A model generated the notes under the pieces. That model had not been told where the DNA came from. It was given only the letters and a program-made list of their open reading frames with translations, and did not search any database. From DATCJY01 sp036562565 (GTDB lineage Bacteria; Bacteroidota; Bacteroidia; Flavobacteriales_D; Sanyastnellaceae), in contig DATCJY010000008.1 in the NCBI GenBank assembly GCA_036562565.1, positions 1 to 13,978 on the forward strand: a stretch of 13,978 nucleotides of DNA, written 5' to 3'. This document shows positions 8,992 through 13,978 of this stretch, one piece after another. How positions within the stretch are numbered: the stretch's first letter is position 1; every line of letters starts with the position of its first letter. The position numbers were made by a program, and so were the translations under genes.

Positions 8992-9011
8992 TAAAAAAGT
9001 CCCAGCGGGAC
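8992..9011 (-). terminator. Short hairpin with T-run, possible terminator of the DoxX-family gene
   Basis: On the minus strand GTCCC, GCT loop, GGGAC is followed at once by TTTTTTAT. The stem is only five base pairs (8999-9011), all G/C-rich except one pair. It lies about 80 bases after the stop of the 9088-10443 gene. It may act as a weak terminator. The same element also resembles a dispersed repeat (see the hairpin at 9024-9062). Confidence 0.4.
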
Positions 9012-9023
9012 GACCTTATGGTA

Positions 9024-9062
9024 ACGCGGAGAAAGCAATGAAAAACATTGCCTTCTCCGCGT
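9024..9062. repeat. Long near-perfect hairpin in intergenic spacer
   Basis: The 17-base arms ACGCGGAGAAAGCAATG (9024-9040) and CATTGCCTTCTCCGCGT (9046-9062) pair over all but one position and enclose an AAAAA loop. There is no T-run directly next to it on either strand, so it is not a classic terminator by itself. It could act with the hairpin at 8999-9011 as a 3' structure for the minus-strand gene ending at 9088, or be a REP-like palindromic repeat. The 175-base spacer 8913-9087 otherwise holds repeat-like CGCAGAGAACGC and AACACGGAGG sequence and no gene. Confidence 0.6.
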
Positions 9063-9087
9063 CCCTAACTAGGTAAACTCAATCGGC

Positions 9088-10443
9088 CTACTTCGCAAAA
9101 CCTTTCGCTTTTTGCTTGGCATAATCCGGAATATCGACTCCGGCCCACATGTTTTTCACGACACCTTTTTCGAGGTAAACAAGGCCGGGATTGGAGCGAA
9201 TGATAATCTTCAACTCTGTACCATCGTTCACAAGGAAATCAAACGGAGTCTGATGCGTGAAGCGGAATTCCTCCAGTTCCTCGCCTGAAGTTCCGGAAAT
9301 GCCATAGAACTTCGCACCATCAGCTTCGGCTTGCTTTGCAAACTCGTTCACTTTATTGATGGTCTTGAGGTTGAATTGGTCCAAGCGATTGGATACCAAC
9401 AAGAACAAACGCTCATATTGCAAGAGTTCATCCAGCACTTCTTCCCCATCTTGGGTAGTTGGATTGAAATCTTTGATTTTTGGTTCATACCCATCGCTCA
9501 CCTTCTTGGAGTAGGTCAAATCTTTTTGAATTTCCCAAGACTTGTCTTCCCACATTTTTTGAGCGAGGTAGGTATCGCTGTCCATTTCTTTTACTTCTCC
9601 TGTATGGACGTTCTTCAAAATGTAAACGTTCACATACTTTGGTGGATCCAATCCCAGCTCCTCTGCAGAGCGAGTCTTTTGATAGATATCGCTGCCGATG
9701 GCATAAGCACGGTAGTCTTTGATAGGAAGGTGTACGAGCGTCCAGTATTGGAAAATCGCGCATACCACAAGCACACCCAAGGCCATCCAACCTTGCTTCT
9801 CTTTAGTCAAAAGTTTAATCAATACCCCAACACCCACTGCGATGATGGTGAAAAGGATTGGGAACAACCAATCCAACAACCAGAAGCAAAAAATGGAAAC
9901 CACTACAACAGAACCGATGAGGTAGATACCATCTTCTTTGAGTGTATTGAGTTTGATTTTATCTCTCCAAGCGGCTATAAACACGGGAATCACGAAGACG
10001 AGCAACACCACATCTTTATAGAACGACTCAATTGGTTCAAGTGGAATGGCTTCACCGAAGCAGCCACAAGTAAGAACGCATTGTGGTGCATCTATGTAGT
10101 ATTGACCTGCAGCATTTTGGAAAATACCAAGCGATGTAGGATCGCAGTGTGCGGTGTAATAAGTGAGCCAGGTGAAGAACAAAGTCATCGCAAGAATCAG
10201 TGTATTGGTAAGCTTCGGCCATGCACCTAGCAATACAGCCACACCGAGCAACACTTCCCCAATCACAATGAAAACCGCAATGGGCAATACATACGGAATC
10301 AGCTCAGGGAAACCCAAAGCACGCTCATCAAAGTATTCTTCGAGTTTATAAGAGAAACCGAGAGCATCATTGACTTTAATAAGTCCTGATACAATGAAAA
10401 GCGATCCAACGATGATTCTGCAAATGGTAGTAAGTAGCTTCAT
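9088..10443 (-). CDS. DoxX/MauE-like membrane protein with C-terminal thioredoxin-like domain (BT_3928 type)
   Basis: A 451-residue inner-membrane protein. The N-terminal 165 residues are a DoxX/MauE-like four-helix bundle (LFIVSGLIKVNDALGFSYKL at 15-34, later helices about 48-74, 80-98 and 143-158). This half carries Cys100, Cys122, Cys126 and Cys128 in DAPQCVLTCGCFGEAIP, the paired cysteines expected of this redox-linked family. Three more hydrophobic segments follow (about 171-190, 192-211, 217-236). The C-terminal part (about 240-451) looks like a thioredoxin fold: strand YERLFLLVSN, helix, then FDFLVNDGTELKIIIRSNPG with a cis-proline-like SNPG and LVYLEKGVVKNMW. It has no CXXC, so that domain is probably not a disulfide exchanger itself. 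I recognise the architecture as the Bacteroidota BT_3928 family, whose function is not established. It follows the small membrane protein gene by 53 bases. Confidence 0.85.
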   Translation of the reverse strand: MKLLTTICRIIVGSLFIVSGLIKVNDALGFSYKLEEYFDERALGFPELIPYVLPIAVFIVIGEVLLGVAVLLGAWPKLTNTLILAMTLFFTWLTYYTAHCDPTSLGIFQNAAGQYYIDAPQCVLTCGCFGEAIPLEPIESFYKDVVLLVFVIPVFIAAWRDKIKLNTLKEDGIYLIGSVVVVSIFCFWLLDWLFPILFTIIAVGVGVLIKLLTKEKQGWMALGVLVVCAIFQYWTLVHLPIKDYRAYAIGSDIYQKTRSAEELGLDPPKYVNVYILKNVHTGEVKEMDSDTYLAQKMWEDKSWEIQKDLTYSKKVSDGYEPKIKDFNPTTQDGEEVLDELLQYERLFLLVSNRLDQFNLKTINKVNEFAKQAEADGAKFYGISGTSGEELEEFRFTHQTPFDFLVNDGTELKIIIRSNPGLVYLEKGVVKNMWAGVDIPDYAKQKAKGFAK

Positions 10444-10496
10444 ATAACTTCTAGTTGATTGAACAAAGTACTAAGTACAAGTGTTTTGCCGGAGTT

Positions 10497-10664
10497 TTAT
10501 TTTAGAATAAAAAAATAGATTACAGCCCAAACAGCTATAAAAAACATGTCAGGCATCACAACGGTGCGCACTTTTGATTTCAAATCCTTCTTTAAGATGG
10601 CGCGGTAGAGAATGTATCCGATAAATACAATCAAGAGGCCAACGGGAATATAAGTGTACATCAT
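10497..10664 (-). CDS. 55-residue membrane protein with two helices
   Basis: I do not recognise this protein. It has two hydrophobic segments (about residues 5-18, YIPVGLLIVFIGYIL, and 37-53, MFFIAVWAVIYFFI) joined by a basic loop (KKDLKSKVR), so it should sit in the inner membrane as a helical hairpin. The start is taken at the first of two adjacent ATG codons (10662-10664). An earlier in-frame ATG at 10706 would add 14 hydrophilic residues and overlap the methyltransferase gene. The gap to that gene is 13 bases, and the next gene begins 53 bases downstream, so it is probably co-transcribed. Low complexity of the chain makes homology calls unreliable. Confidence 0.7.
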   Translation of the reverse strand: MMYTYIPVGLLIVFIGYILYRAILKKDLKSKVRTVVMPDMFFIAVWAVIYFFILK

Positions 10665-10677
10665 AGGTGTATCTTTT

Positions 10678-11376
10678 TTAAATTTTCTTTGTTGCGAACA
10701 GTGCATACACCATCGGAAGTTTGTTTTCCATGTGTGCGATGCGGTATTTCTGTGGTGCGAATTCTACAGTGTGTTTGAAGCAATTATAAGGCGAATAGTC
10801 GAACTCTTGCAATGCCGTAAGTTGCATATCGTTTTGAAGGAGGCTTGTGAACACCTCAGCAAAGGCGTGGTTCCACATCACGTACTCCTCATTGAGCGGT
10901 GCTTCATTATTGGCATAAGTACCCGACTCGGTTTCGACAATCGCACCAGTATTGAAATAATTGTAACCCACCTTTTGAAAATCATCATCAAACATCCAAA
11001 CAACAGGATGAACAATATCAAACTGTTTGTCGAGGTGATTGGGCAAATCATACACATCTGAACAGATGAACTCGGTAGTGGTACCTGCCAGTTTAGCAAG
11101 TTCCTTTCCTTTGGCTATCGCTTTGTCAGAAAGATCAATGCCAGTTACTTCTGCTCCAAGTTTGCTGAGTGAAATAGAATCTTGCCCTAAGTGACATTGC
11201 AAATGCAAGATGCTCTTGCCTTTGATATCACCGAGAAGATTCAGCTCAATATCGTTGAGCGATGATTTGCCTTCGAGAAAACCCTTCACATCATAGAATT
11301 CAGAATCAACATGCACATCCGTCCTGTTGTTCCAAGACTTTTTGTTGATGCTGATATAATCCAAATTCTCTTTCAT
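10678..11376 (-). CDS. Class I SAM-dependent methyltransferase with an apparent internal deletion
   Basis: A 232-residue protein from the ATG at 11374-11376, where homologues I recall begin (MKENLDYISINK); an earlier ATG at 11400 would add eight residues. The N-terminal half has the SAM-binding glycine-rich motif in the form SILHLQCHLGQDSISL, followed by the acidic strand end VTGIDLSDKAI and CSDVYDLP. The C-terminal half (HPVVWMFDDDFQKVGYNYF to YALFATKKI) is also typical. Between FDIV and HPVV, homologues carry about 35 residues with the TSYGTIGWLPD and FLKPGG-type motifs of strands 4 and 5. Here FDIV joins HPVV directly, at about 11010/11011, with the frame kept. The usual length is about 270 residues. 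Such a loss removes part of the core fold, so the protein is probably inactive or altered. The methyl acceptor of the family is unknown to me. It lies between DUF1599 and a small membrane protein gene on the same strand. Confidence 0.75.
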   Translation of the reverse strand: MKENLDYISINKKSWNNRTDVHVDSEFYDVKGFLEGKSSLNDIELNLLGDIKGKSILHLQCHLGQDSISLSKLGAEVTGIDLSDKAIAKGKELAKLAGTTTEFICSDVYDLPNHLDKQFDIVHPVVWMFDDDFQKVGYNYFNTGAIVETESGTYANNEAPLNEEYVMWNHAFAEVFTSLLQNDMQLTALQEFDYSPYNCFKHTVEFAPQKYRIAHMENKLPMVYALFATKKI

Positions 11377-11444
11377 GTGTGATGGTGTAAAGACAGGCAC
11401 AAGTTACCTGTAGGTTGTTTGGTGCAAAGGCGATTAACCAATTG

Positions 11445-11984
11445 TTAACCCTCATTCAATTTGATAAGTGCGAACACAGCATAATTGATCATGTCGCGGT
11501 AGCCGCTGTCAATTCCTTCGCTCACAAGCGTTTGGCCTTGATTGTCTTCAATTTGTTTGATGCGCAAGAGTTTCATCAGAATCAGATCGGTAAAAGATGA
11601 CACACGCATATCGCGCCATGCCTCTCCATAATCGTGATTCTTCTTCATCATCAAATCTTTGGTGATGGCTATTTGGTTATCATACAATTGCAGAGCACGT
11701 TCTGCAGGCATTTCCAATTCGCCTTCCGTGCCCAACTCCATTTGAATCAAAGCCATAACGGAGTAGTTGAGGATTCCGATGAACTCGTCCTCGATGCCCT
11801 CGCCCACCTTGCTTTCGCCTTTTTCTTCGATGGTACGGATGCGCTGTGCTTTGATAAAAATTTGGTCTGTAAGGCTTTTGGCTCTAAGGATGCGCCATGC
11901 CGTTCCGTAGTCCATTGTTTTTTTGAAAAACAAATCGCGGCACTTGCCTACTACTGTATCAAATTTTTGTGATGTTTTATCCAA
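11445..11984 (-). CDS. DUF1599 protein, two tandem copies of the domain
   Basis: A 179-residue cytosolic protein of unknown function. It consists of two copies of one unit of about 65 residues. Copy 1 (about 19-85) has KKTMDYGTAWRILRAKSLTD, IKAQRIRTIEEKG, VGEGI and NYSVMALIQ. Copy 2 (about 111-176) has KKNHDYGEAWRDMRVSSFTD, MKLLRIKQIEDNQ, VSEGI and NYAVFALIK. The shared pattern K..DYG.AWR..R..S.TD.I..K..RI..IE is the DUF1599 family signature. The family has been grouped, to my recollection, with nucleotide-modification-associated domains, but no reaction is established. Start choice: the frame opens with a TTG at 12026, but homologues start near LDKTSQKFD. The TTG at 11982-11984 has AAGGA six bases before it and leaves a 74-base promoter gap to folP, so I prefer it. 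The extra 14 residues of the longer form look non-coding. Confidence 0.85.
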   Translation of the reverse strand: MDKTSQKFDTVVGKCRDLFFKKTMDYGTAWRILRAKSLTDQIFIKAQRIRTIEEKGESKVGEGIEDEFIGILNYSVMALIQMELGTEGELEMPAERALQLYDNQIAITKDLMMKKNHDYGEAWRDMRVSSFTDLILMKLLRIKQIEDNQGQTLVSEGIDSGYRDMINYAVFALIKLNEG

Positions 11985-12009
11985 TGTAGTTCCTTGAGAA
12001 TAATTGTTC

Positions 12010-12019
12010 GCAAATTTGC
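12010..12019. promoter_or_regulatory. Palindrome GCAAATTTGC between DUF1599 and folP, possible shared -7 element
   Basis: The 10-base perfect palindrome GCAAATTTGC lies in the 74-base divergent region. Read on either strand it contains CAAATTTG, one mismatch from the Bacteroidota -7 consensus TAnnTTTG. On the minus strand a TTG lies 21 bases upstream (12042-12040), a plausible -33 element. On the plus strand no well-spaced -33 is visible. It could equally be an operator or chance. Confidence 0.25.
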
Positions 12020-12058
12020 ACCGCAAACGCTAAGTAATCCAAGCGTTGACGTATTTCG

Positions 12059-12904
12059 ATGAACAACCGTTTCAAGCCTTATTCTCTCAACATCAAAGGA
12101 CAGCTGTGGCAAGTGAAAAAGCCACTGGTGATGGGCATTTTGAACGTTACTCCCGACTCATTTTATGCCGGAAGTCGCTGGAGTTCAGAAGGCGAAATTC
12201 TGTCTCGTGCTGAAAAAATGTTGCACGAGGGAGCCGATATTTTGGACCTTGGAGGTCAGAGTACACGTCCCGGCTCCGAGCGCATTTCGGTGCAAGAAGA
12301 ACTTGAACGTGTACTACCGGCCATCGATGCCATCCTTCGCCAATTCCCAAAGGCCGTTATTTCCATTGATACGTTTTACAGCGAAGTGGCCAAGCGAGCC
12401 ATAGAACATGGTGCGGCCATCGTGAACGACATCAGCGCAGGAGCGTTGGATGATAAAATGTTTGAAACTGTTGCACAACTGCAAGTGCCATACATCCTCA
12501 TGCACATGCAAGGCGAGCCACAAACCATGCACCTCAACCCTCAATATGAGAATGTCGTGAGCGATGTAGTCAAATTCTTCTCTGAAAAAATCAAAGCACT
12601 TCGCTTGTTGGGTGTGAATGATATCCTCCTCGACCCCGGATTCGGGTTTGGCAAAAACCAAGACCATAACATTGAACTCATGCAACACCTCGATGCGTTA
12701 ACCATATTTGAGTTGCCGATTCTTGTGGGCATTTCCAGAAAGAAAATGGTGCAGCGCATGATTGACTCCGATGCCGCAGGAGCGCTCAATGGAACAACGG
12801 CCTTGAACACTATCGCCCTCATGAAAGGAGCACAAATCATAAGAGTACATGATGTGAAAGAAGCTGTGGAAGCTGTTCAGGTTTATAGTGCATTGTACAA
12901 TTAA
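12059..12904 (+). CDS. folP: Dihydropteroate synthase
   Basis: A 281-residue TIM-barrel enzyme that joins 6-hydroxymethyl-7,8-dihydropterin pyrophosphate to p-aminobenzoate, forming 7,8-dihydropteroate in folate synthesis; it is the sulfonamide target. All family motifs are present in order: MGILNVTPDSF at 25-35, GADILDLGGQSTRPGS at 58-73 (the flexible pABA loop), ISIDT at 101-105, IVNDISAG at 121-128, ILMHMQG at 146-152, LLDPGFGFGK at 190-199, VGISRKK at 223-229 and IRVHDVKEAV at 261-270. The length is normal and there is no sign of truncation. The ATG at 12059 gives a conventional N-terminus. It is divergent from the DUF1599 gene. In many Bacteroidota folP is followed, as I recall, by a diadenylate cyclase gene; here it is followed by a broken FGE-like gene instead. 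Confidence 0.97.
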   Translation: MNNRFKPYSLNIKGQLWQVKKPLVMGILNVTPDSFYAGSRWSSEGEILSRAEKMLHEGADILDLGGQSTRPGSERISVQEELERVLPAIDAILRQFPKAVISIDTFYSEVAKRAIEHGAAIVNDISAGALDDKMFETVAQLQVPYILMHMQGEPQTMHLNPQYENVVSDVVKFFSEKIKALRLLGVNDILLDPGFGFGKNQDHNIELMQHLDALTIFELPILVGISRKKMVQRMIDSDAAGALNGTTALNTIALMKGAQIIRVHDVKEAVEAVQVYSALYN

Positions 12905-12951
12905 AATGAATTGTTCACATTAGCACCGAACCAATAATCAAAGTAATTTTA

Positions 12952-13514
12952 ATGATGAAATATCTCTCACTCGTTGTTGCAACAATCGTAATGAGCCTTT
13001 CTGCATACTCACAAAACAGTGGTTATGACATCAAGGTCACTCAAAAGACTTTGGCAAAAATTACGGACGAACTGTATGCTTCAAAGTTTGAAGTGACTAA
13101 CAAACAGTACACCAATTTTTTGAACCACTTGAAGCAAAACAATCAGGTAGATAAATACGAAATAGCTAAAATTGATACCGCGCAATGGTTAGCTACGACC
13201 ACATACGGAAAGCCTTTTGTTGAGCAATATCACAAACATCCTACCTATGCGAATTATCCTGTAATGAAAGCACATTGAACGATAAGGTAGCTATGACAGC
13301 TCCTGTAGAAAGTCATATCGCCAATGATTGCGGTATATACAACATGAGTGGCAACGTAGCCGAAATCCTATTAGAAAAAGGTCGCACCAAAGGAGGCTCT
13401 TGGAAAGACTCTGAAGAATACAAGAAAATTGACGGTCCTGATAAATATGCAGGTTTTGATACGCCTCTGCCAACCATCGGGTTTAGATACTTTATGGAAG
13501 TGATTGAAAAATAG
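12952..13514 (+). pseudogene. Formylglycine-generating-enzyme-like (SUMF1 family) gene, internally deleted and frameshifted
   Basis: Two reading frames together make the two ends of one FGE-sulfatase/SUMF1-like secreted protein. The first (12952-13278, 108 residues) has a signal peptide (MMKYLSLVVATIVMSLSAYSQ) and the family N-terminus ELYASKFEVTNKQYTNFLNHL, ending HPTYANYPVMKAH then TGA. The second (13275-13514) carries the family C-terminus: MTAPVESHIANDCGIYNMSG, NVAEILLEKGRTKGGSWKDS, and IGFRYFMEVIEK. The middle of the domain (the AAxxYCxWL and RLPTEAEWE-type segment, roughly 80-100 residues) is missing and the frame changes at the junction, about 13265-13280. The halves overlap by TTGA, so re-initiation at TTG is imaginable, but the missing core makes a working protein unlikely. 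Both halves keep good coding character, which suggests a recent event or an assembly error. Confidence 0.75.
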
Positions 13515-13531
13515 AAACTGGAGATTTAACA

Positions 13532-13563
13532 ATTCAAACATTCAATCATTCAAATATTCAACG
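13532..13563. repeat. Four degenerate 8-base tandem units
   Basis: Four units in direct succession all begin ATTCAA: ATTCAAAC (13532), ATTCAATC (13540), ATTCAAAT (13548) and ATTCAACG (13556). They lie in the spacer between the FGE-like remnant and the terminator. No function can be read from them; such A/T-rich runs are common between Bacteroidota genes. Confidence 0.6.
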
Positions 13564-13589
13564 AGGATAGCATTTTAGAATATAAAATC

Positions 13590-13625
13590 AACGAAAAAGG
13601 GAAGCTTACACTTCCCTTTTTCGTT
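13590..13625. terminator. Bidirectional rho-independent terminator
   Basis: A perfect 15-base inverted repeat, AACGAAAAAGGGAAG at 13590-13604 and CTTCCCTTTTTCGTT at 13611-13625, has a six-base loop. The T-rich arm follows the G/C part on both strands. It lies between the plus-strand FGE-like remnant and the minus-strand fabI stop at 13645, as expected of a shared terminator for convergent genes. Confidence 0.85.
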
Positions 13626-13644
13626 TATCAATCAGGCACATGCC

Positions 13645-13978
13645 TTAGGATTTAGAGCCGAATTTTTCTACCACTTCTTGCGTCACACCTGTGATGCTGA
13701 ATCCACCATCGTGATACAAGTTTTGCATGGTCACATAGCGAGTCAGGTCAGAGAACATCGCGATGCAGTAATCTGCACAAGCAGCAGCATCAGCGTTGCC
13801 AAGTGGAGACATTGCCTCAGAGTAATTGATGAAGCCGTCAAAACCTTTCACACCGCTACCTGCAGTAGTTACAGTAGGTGATTGGCTGATGGTGTTGATA
13901 CGCACCTTCTTCGCAGTACCGTAGTGGTAACCGAAGCTGCGTGCGATGCTTTCAAGCAACGATTTTGCATCGGCCATA
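13645..13978 (-). CDS. fabI: Enoyl-[acyl-carrier-protein] reductase (NADH), C-terminal part
   Basis: The last 110 codons of a short-chain-dehydrogenase-type enoyl-ACP reductase; the start lies beyond the right edge. FabI reduces trans-2-enoyl-ACP with NADH in the last step of each fatty-acid elongation cycle. The visible part opens with MADAKSLLESIARSFGYHYG. By comparison with E. coli FabI (Tyr156-x6-Lys163), the lysine of MADAK is the catalytic lysine, so the tyrosine lies just outside the window. VRINTISQSPTVTTAGSG and VKGFDGF correspond to the cofactor/substrate loop region. SPLGNADAAACADYCIAMFS and the LYHDGGFSITGV end match the conserved C-terminal DGG motif. The methionine at the edge is internal and not a start. 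Full Bacteroidota FabI proteins are about 270 residues. It is transcribed towards the shared terminator at 13590-13625. Confidence 0.93.
   Translation of the reverse strand, partial: MADAKSLLESIARSFGYHYGTAKKVRINTISQSPTVTTAGSGVKGFDGFINYSEAMSPLGNADAAACADYCIAMFSDLTRYVTMQNLYHDGGFSITGVTQEVVEKFGSKS

Noticed and set aside
9331..10230. Plus-strand open frame of 299 codons
   Set aside because: It is opposite the DoxX/thioredoxin-like gene and has no recognisable motif.
10467..10479. GTAC repeats in the gap before the DoxX-type gene as an operator
   Set aside because: A four-base inverted repeat is expected by chance and lines up with no promoter element.
10665..10706. Upstream start for the small membrane protein
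   Set aside because: It would overlap the methyltransferase gene and place 14 polar residues before helix 1; the ATG pair at 10659-10664 fits better.
11985..12026. Upstream extension of the DUF1599 protein to the TTG at 12026
   Set aside because: It would add 14 residues not typical of the family, cover the only promoter-like palindrome, and leave only 32 bases to folP.
1..13978. A defence, secretion or other novel multi-gene system
   Set aside because: Every gene was read on both strands; they are core metabolism and envelope genes with no nuclease, toxin-antitoxin pair, reverse transcriptase, integrase or repeat array, so I could not support such a claim.

Overview
The window looks like ordinary chromosomal DNA from a member of the Bacteroidota, probably a free-living or environmental lineage (order not resolvable from the sequence). 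The reasons are a TonB-dependent receptor with an N-terminal carboxypeptidase-regulatory-like domain, a DUF1599 protein divergent from folP, a BT_3928-type DoxX/thioredoxin-like membrane protein, the general lack of Shine-Dalgarno sequences, and a promoter matching the Bacteroidota TTTG-N19-TAnnTTTG type. I see no tRNA, rRNA, CRISPR array, intact transposon or phage module.

Layout. 1-860 (-): N-terminal part of an MsbA-type ABC exporter, running off the left edge. 946-3360 (-): TonB-dependent receptor. 3551-4057 (+): small secreted, barrel-like protein, divergent from the receptor and followed by a likely terminator. 4245-5456 (+): sucC, followed by a strong hairpin terminator shared with the convergent gene. 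5574-7523 (-): lipoprotein with HEAT repeats and a C-terminal cyclophilin, with a good promoter at 7549-7579. 7638-8912 (-): OppB/DppB-type permease. 8913-9087: spacer with two hairpins and repeat-like debris. 9088-10443 (-): DoxX/thioredoxin-like protein. 10497-10664 (-): 55-residue two-helix membrane protein. 10678-11376 (-): SAM methyltransferase that appears to lack about 35 internal residues. 11445-11984 (-): DUF1599 protein made of two tandem copies. 12059-12904 (+): folP. 12952-13514 (+): formylglycine-generating-enzyme-like gene broken by an internal deletion and frame change. 13645-13978 (-): C-terminal part of fabI, entering from the right edge. No gene-free stretch exceeds 300 bases.

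How the genes relate. Most are housekeeping or envelope functions: TCA cycle (sucC), folate synthesis (folP), fatty-acid synthesis (fabI), envelope transport (ABC exporter, TonB receptor, OppB) and periplasmic or outer-membrane protein folding (cyclophilin lipoprotein). The minus-strand run from 11984 to 9088 (DUF1599, methyltransferase, small membrane protein, DoxX protein) is closely spaced enough to be one transcription unit, and it is divergent from folP.

I found no convincing new multi-gene system. The items most worth a second look are the two internally deleted genes, the internal duplication in the DUF1599 protein, and the repeat-bearing spacer at 8913-9087. All family assignments were made by reading motifs, not by database search.
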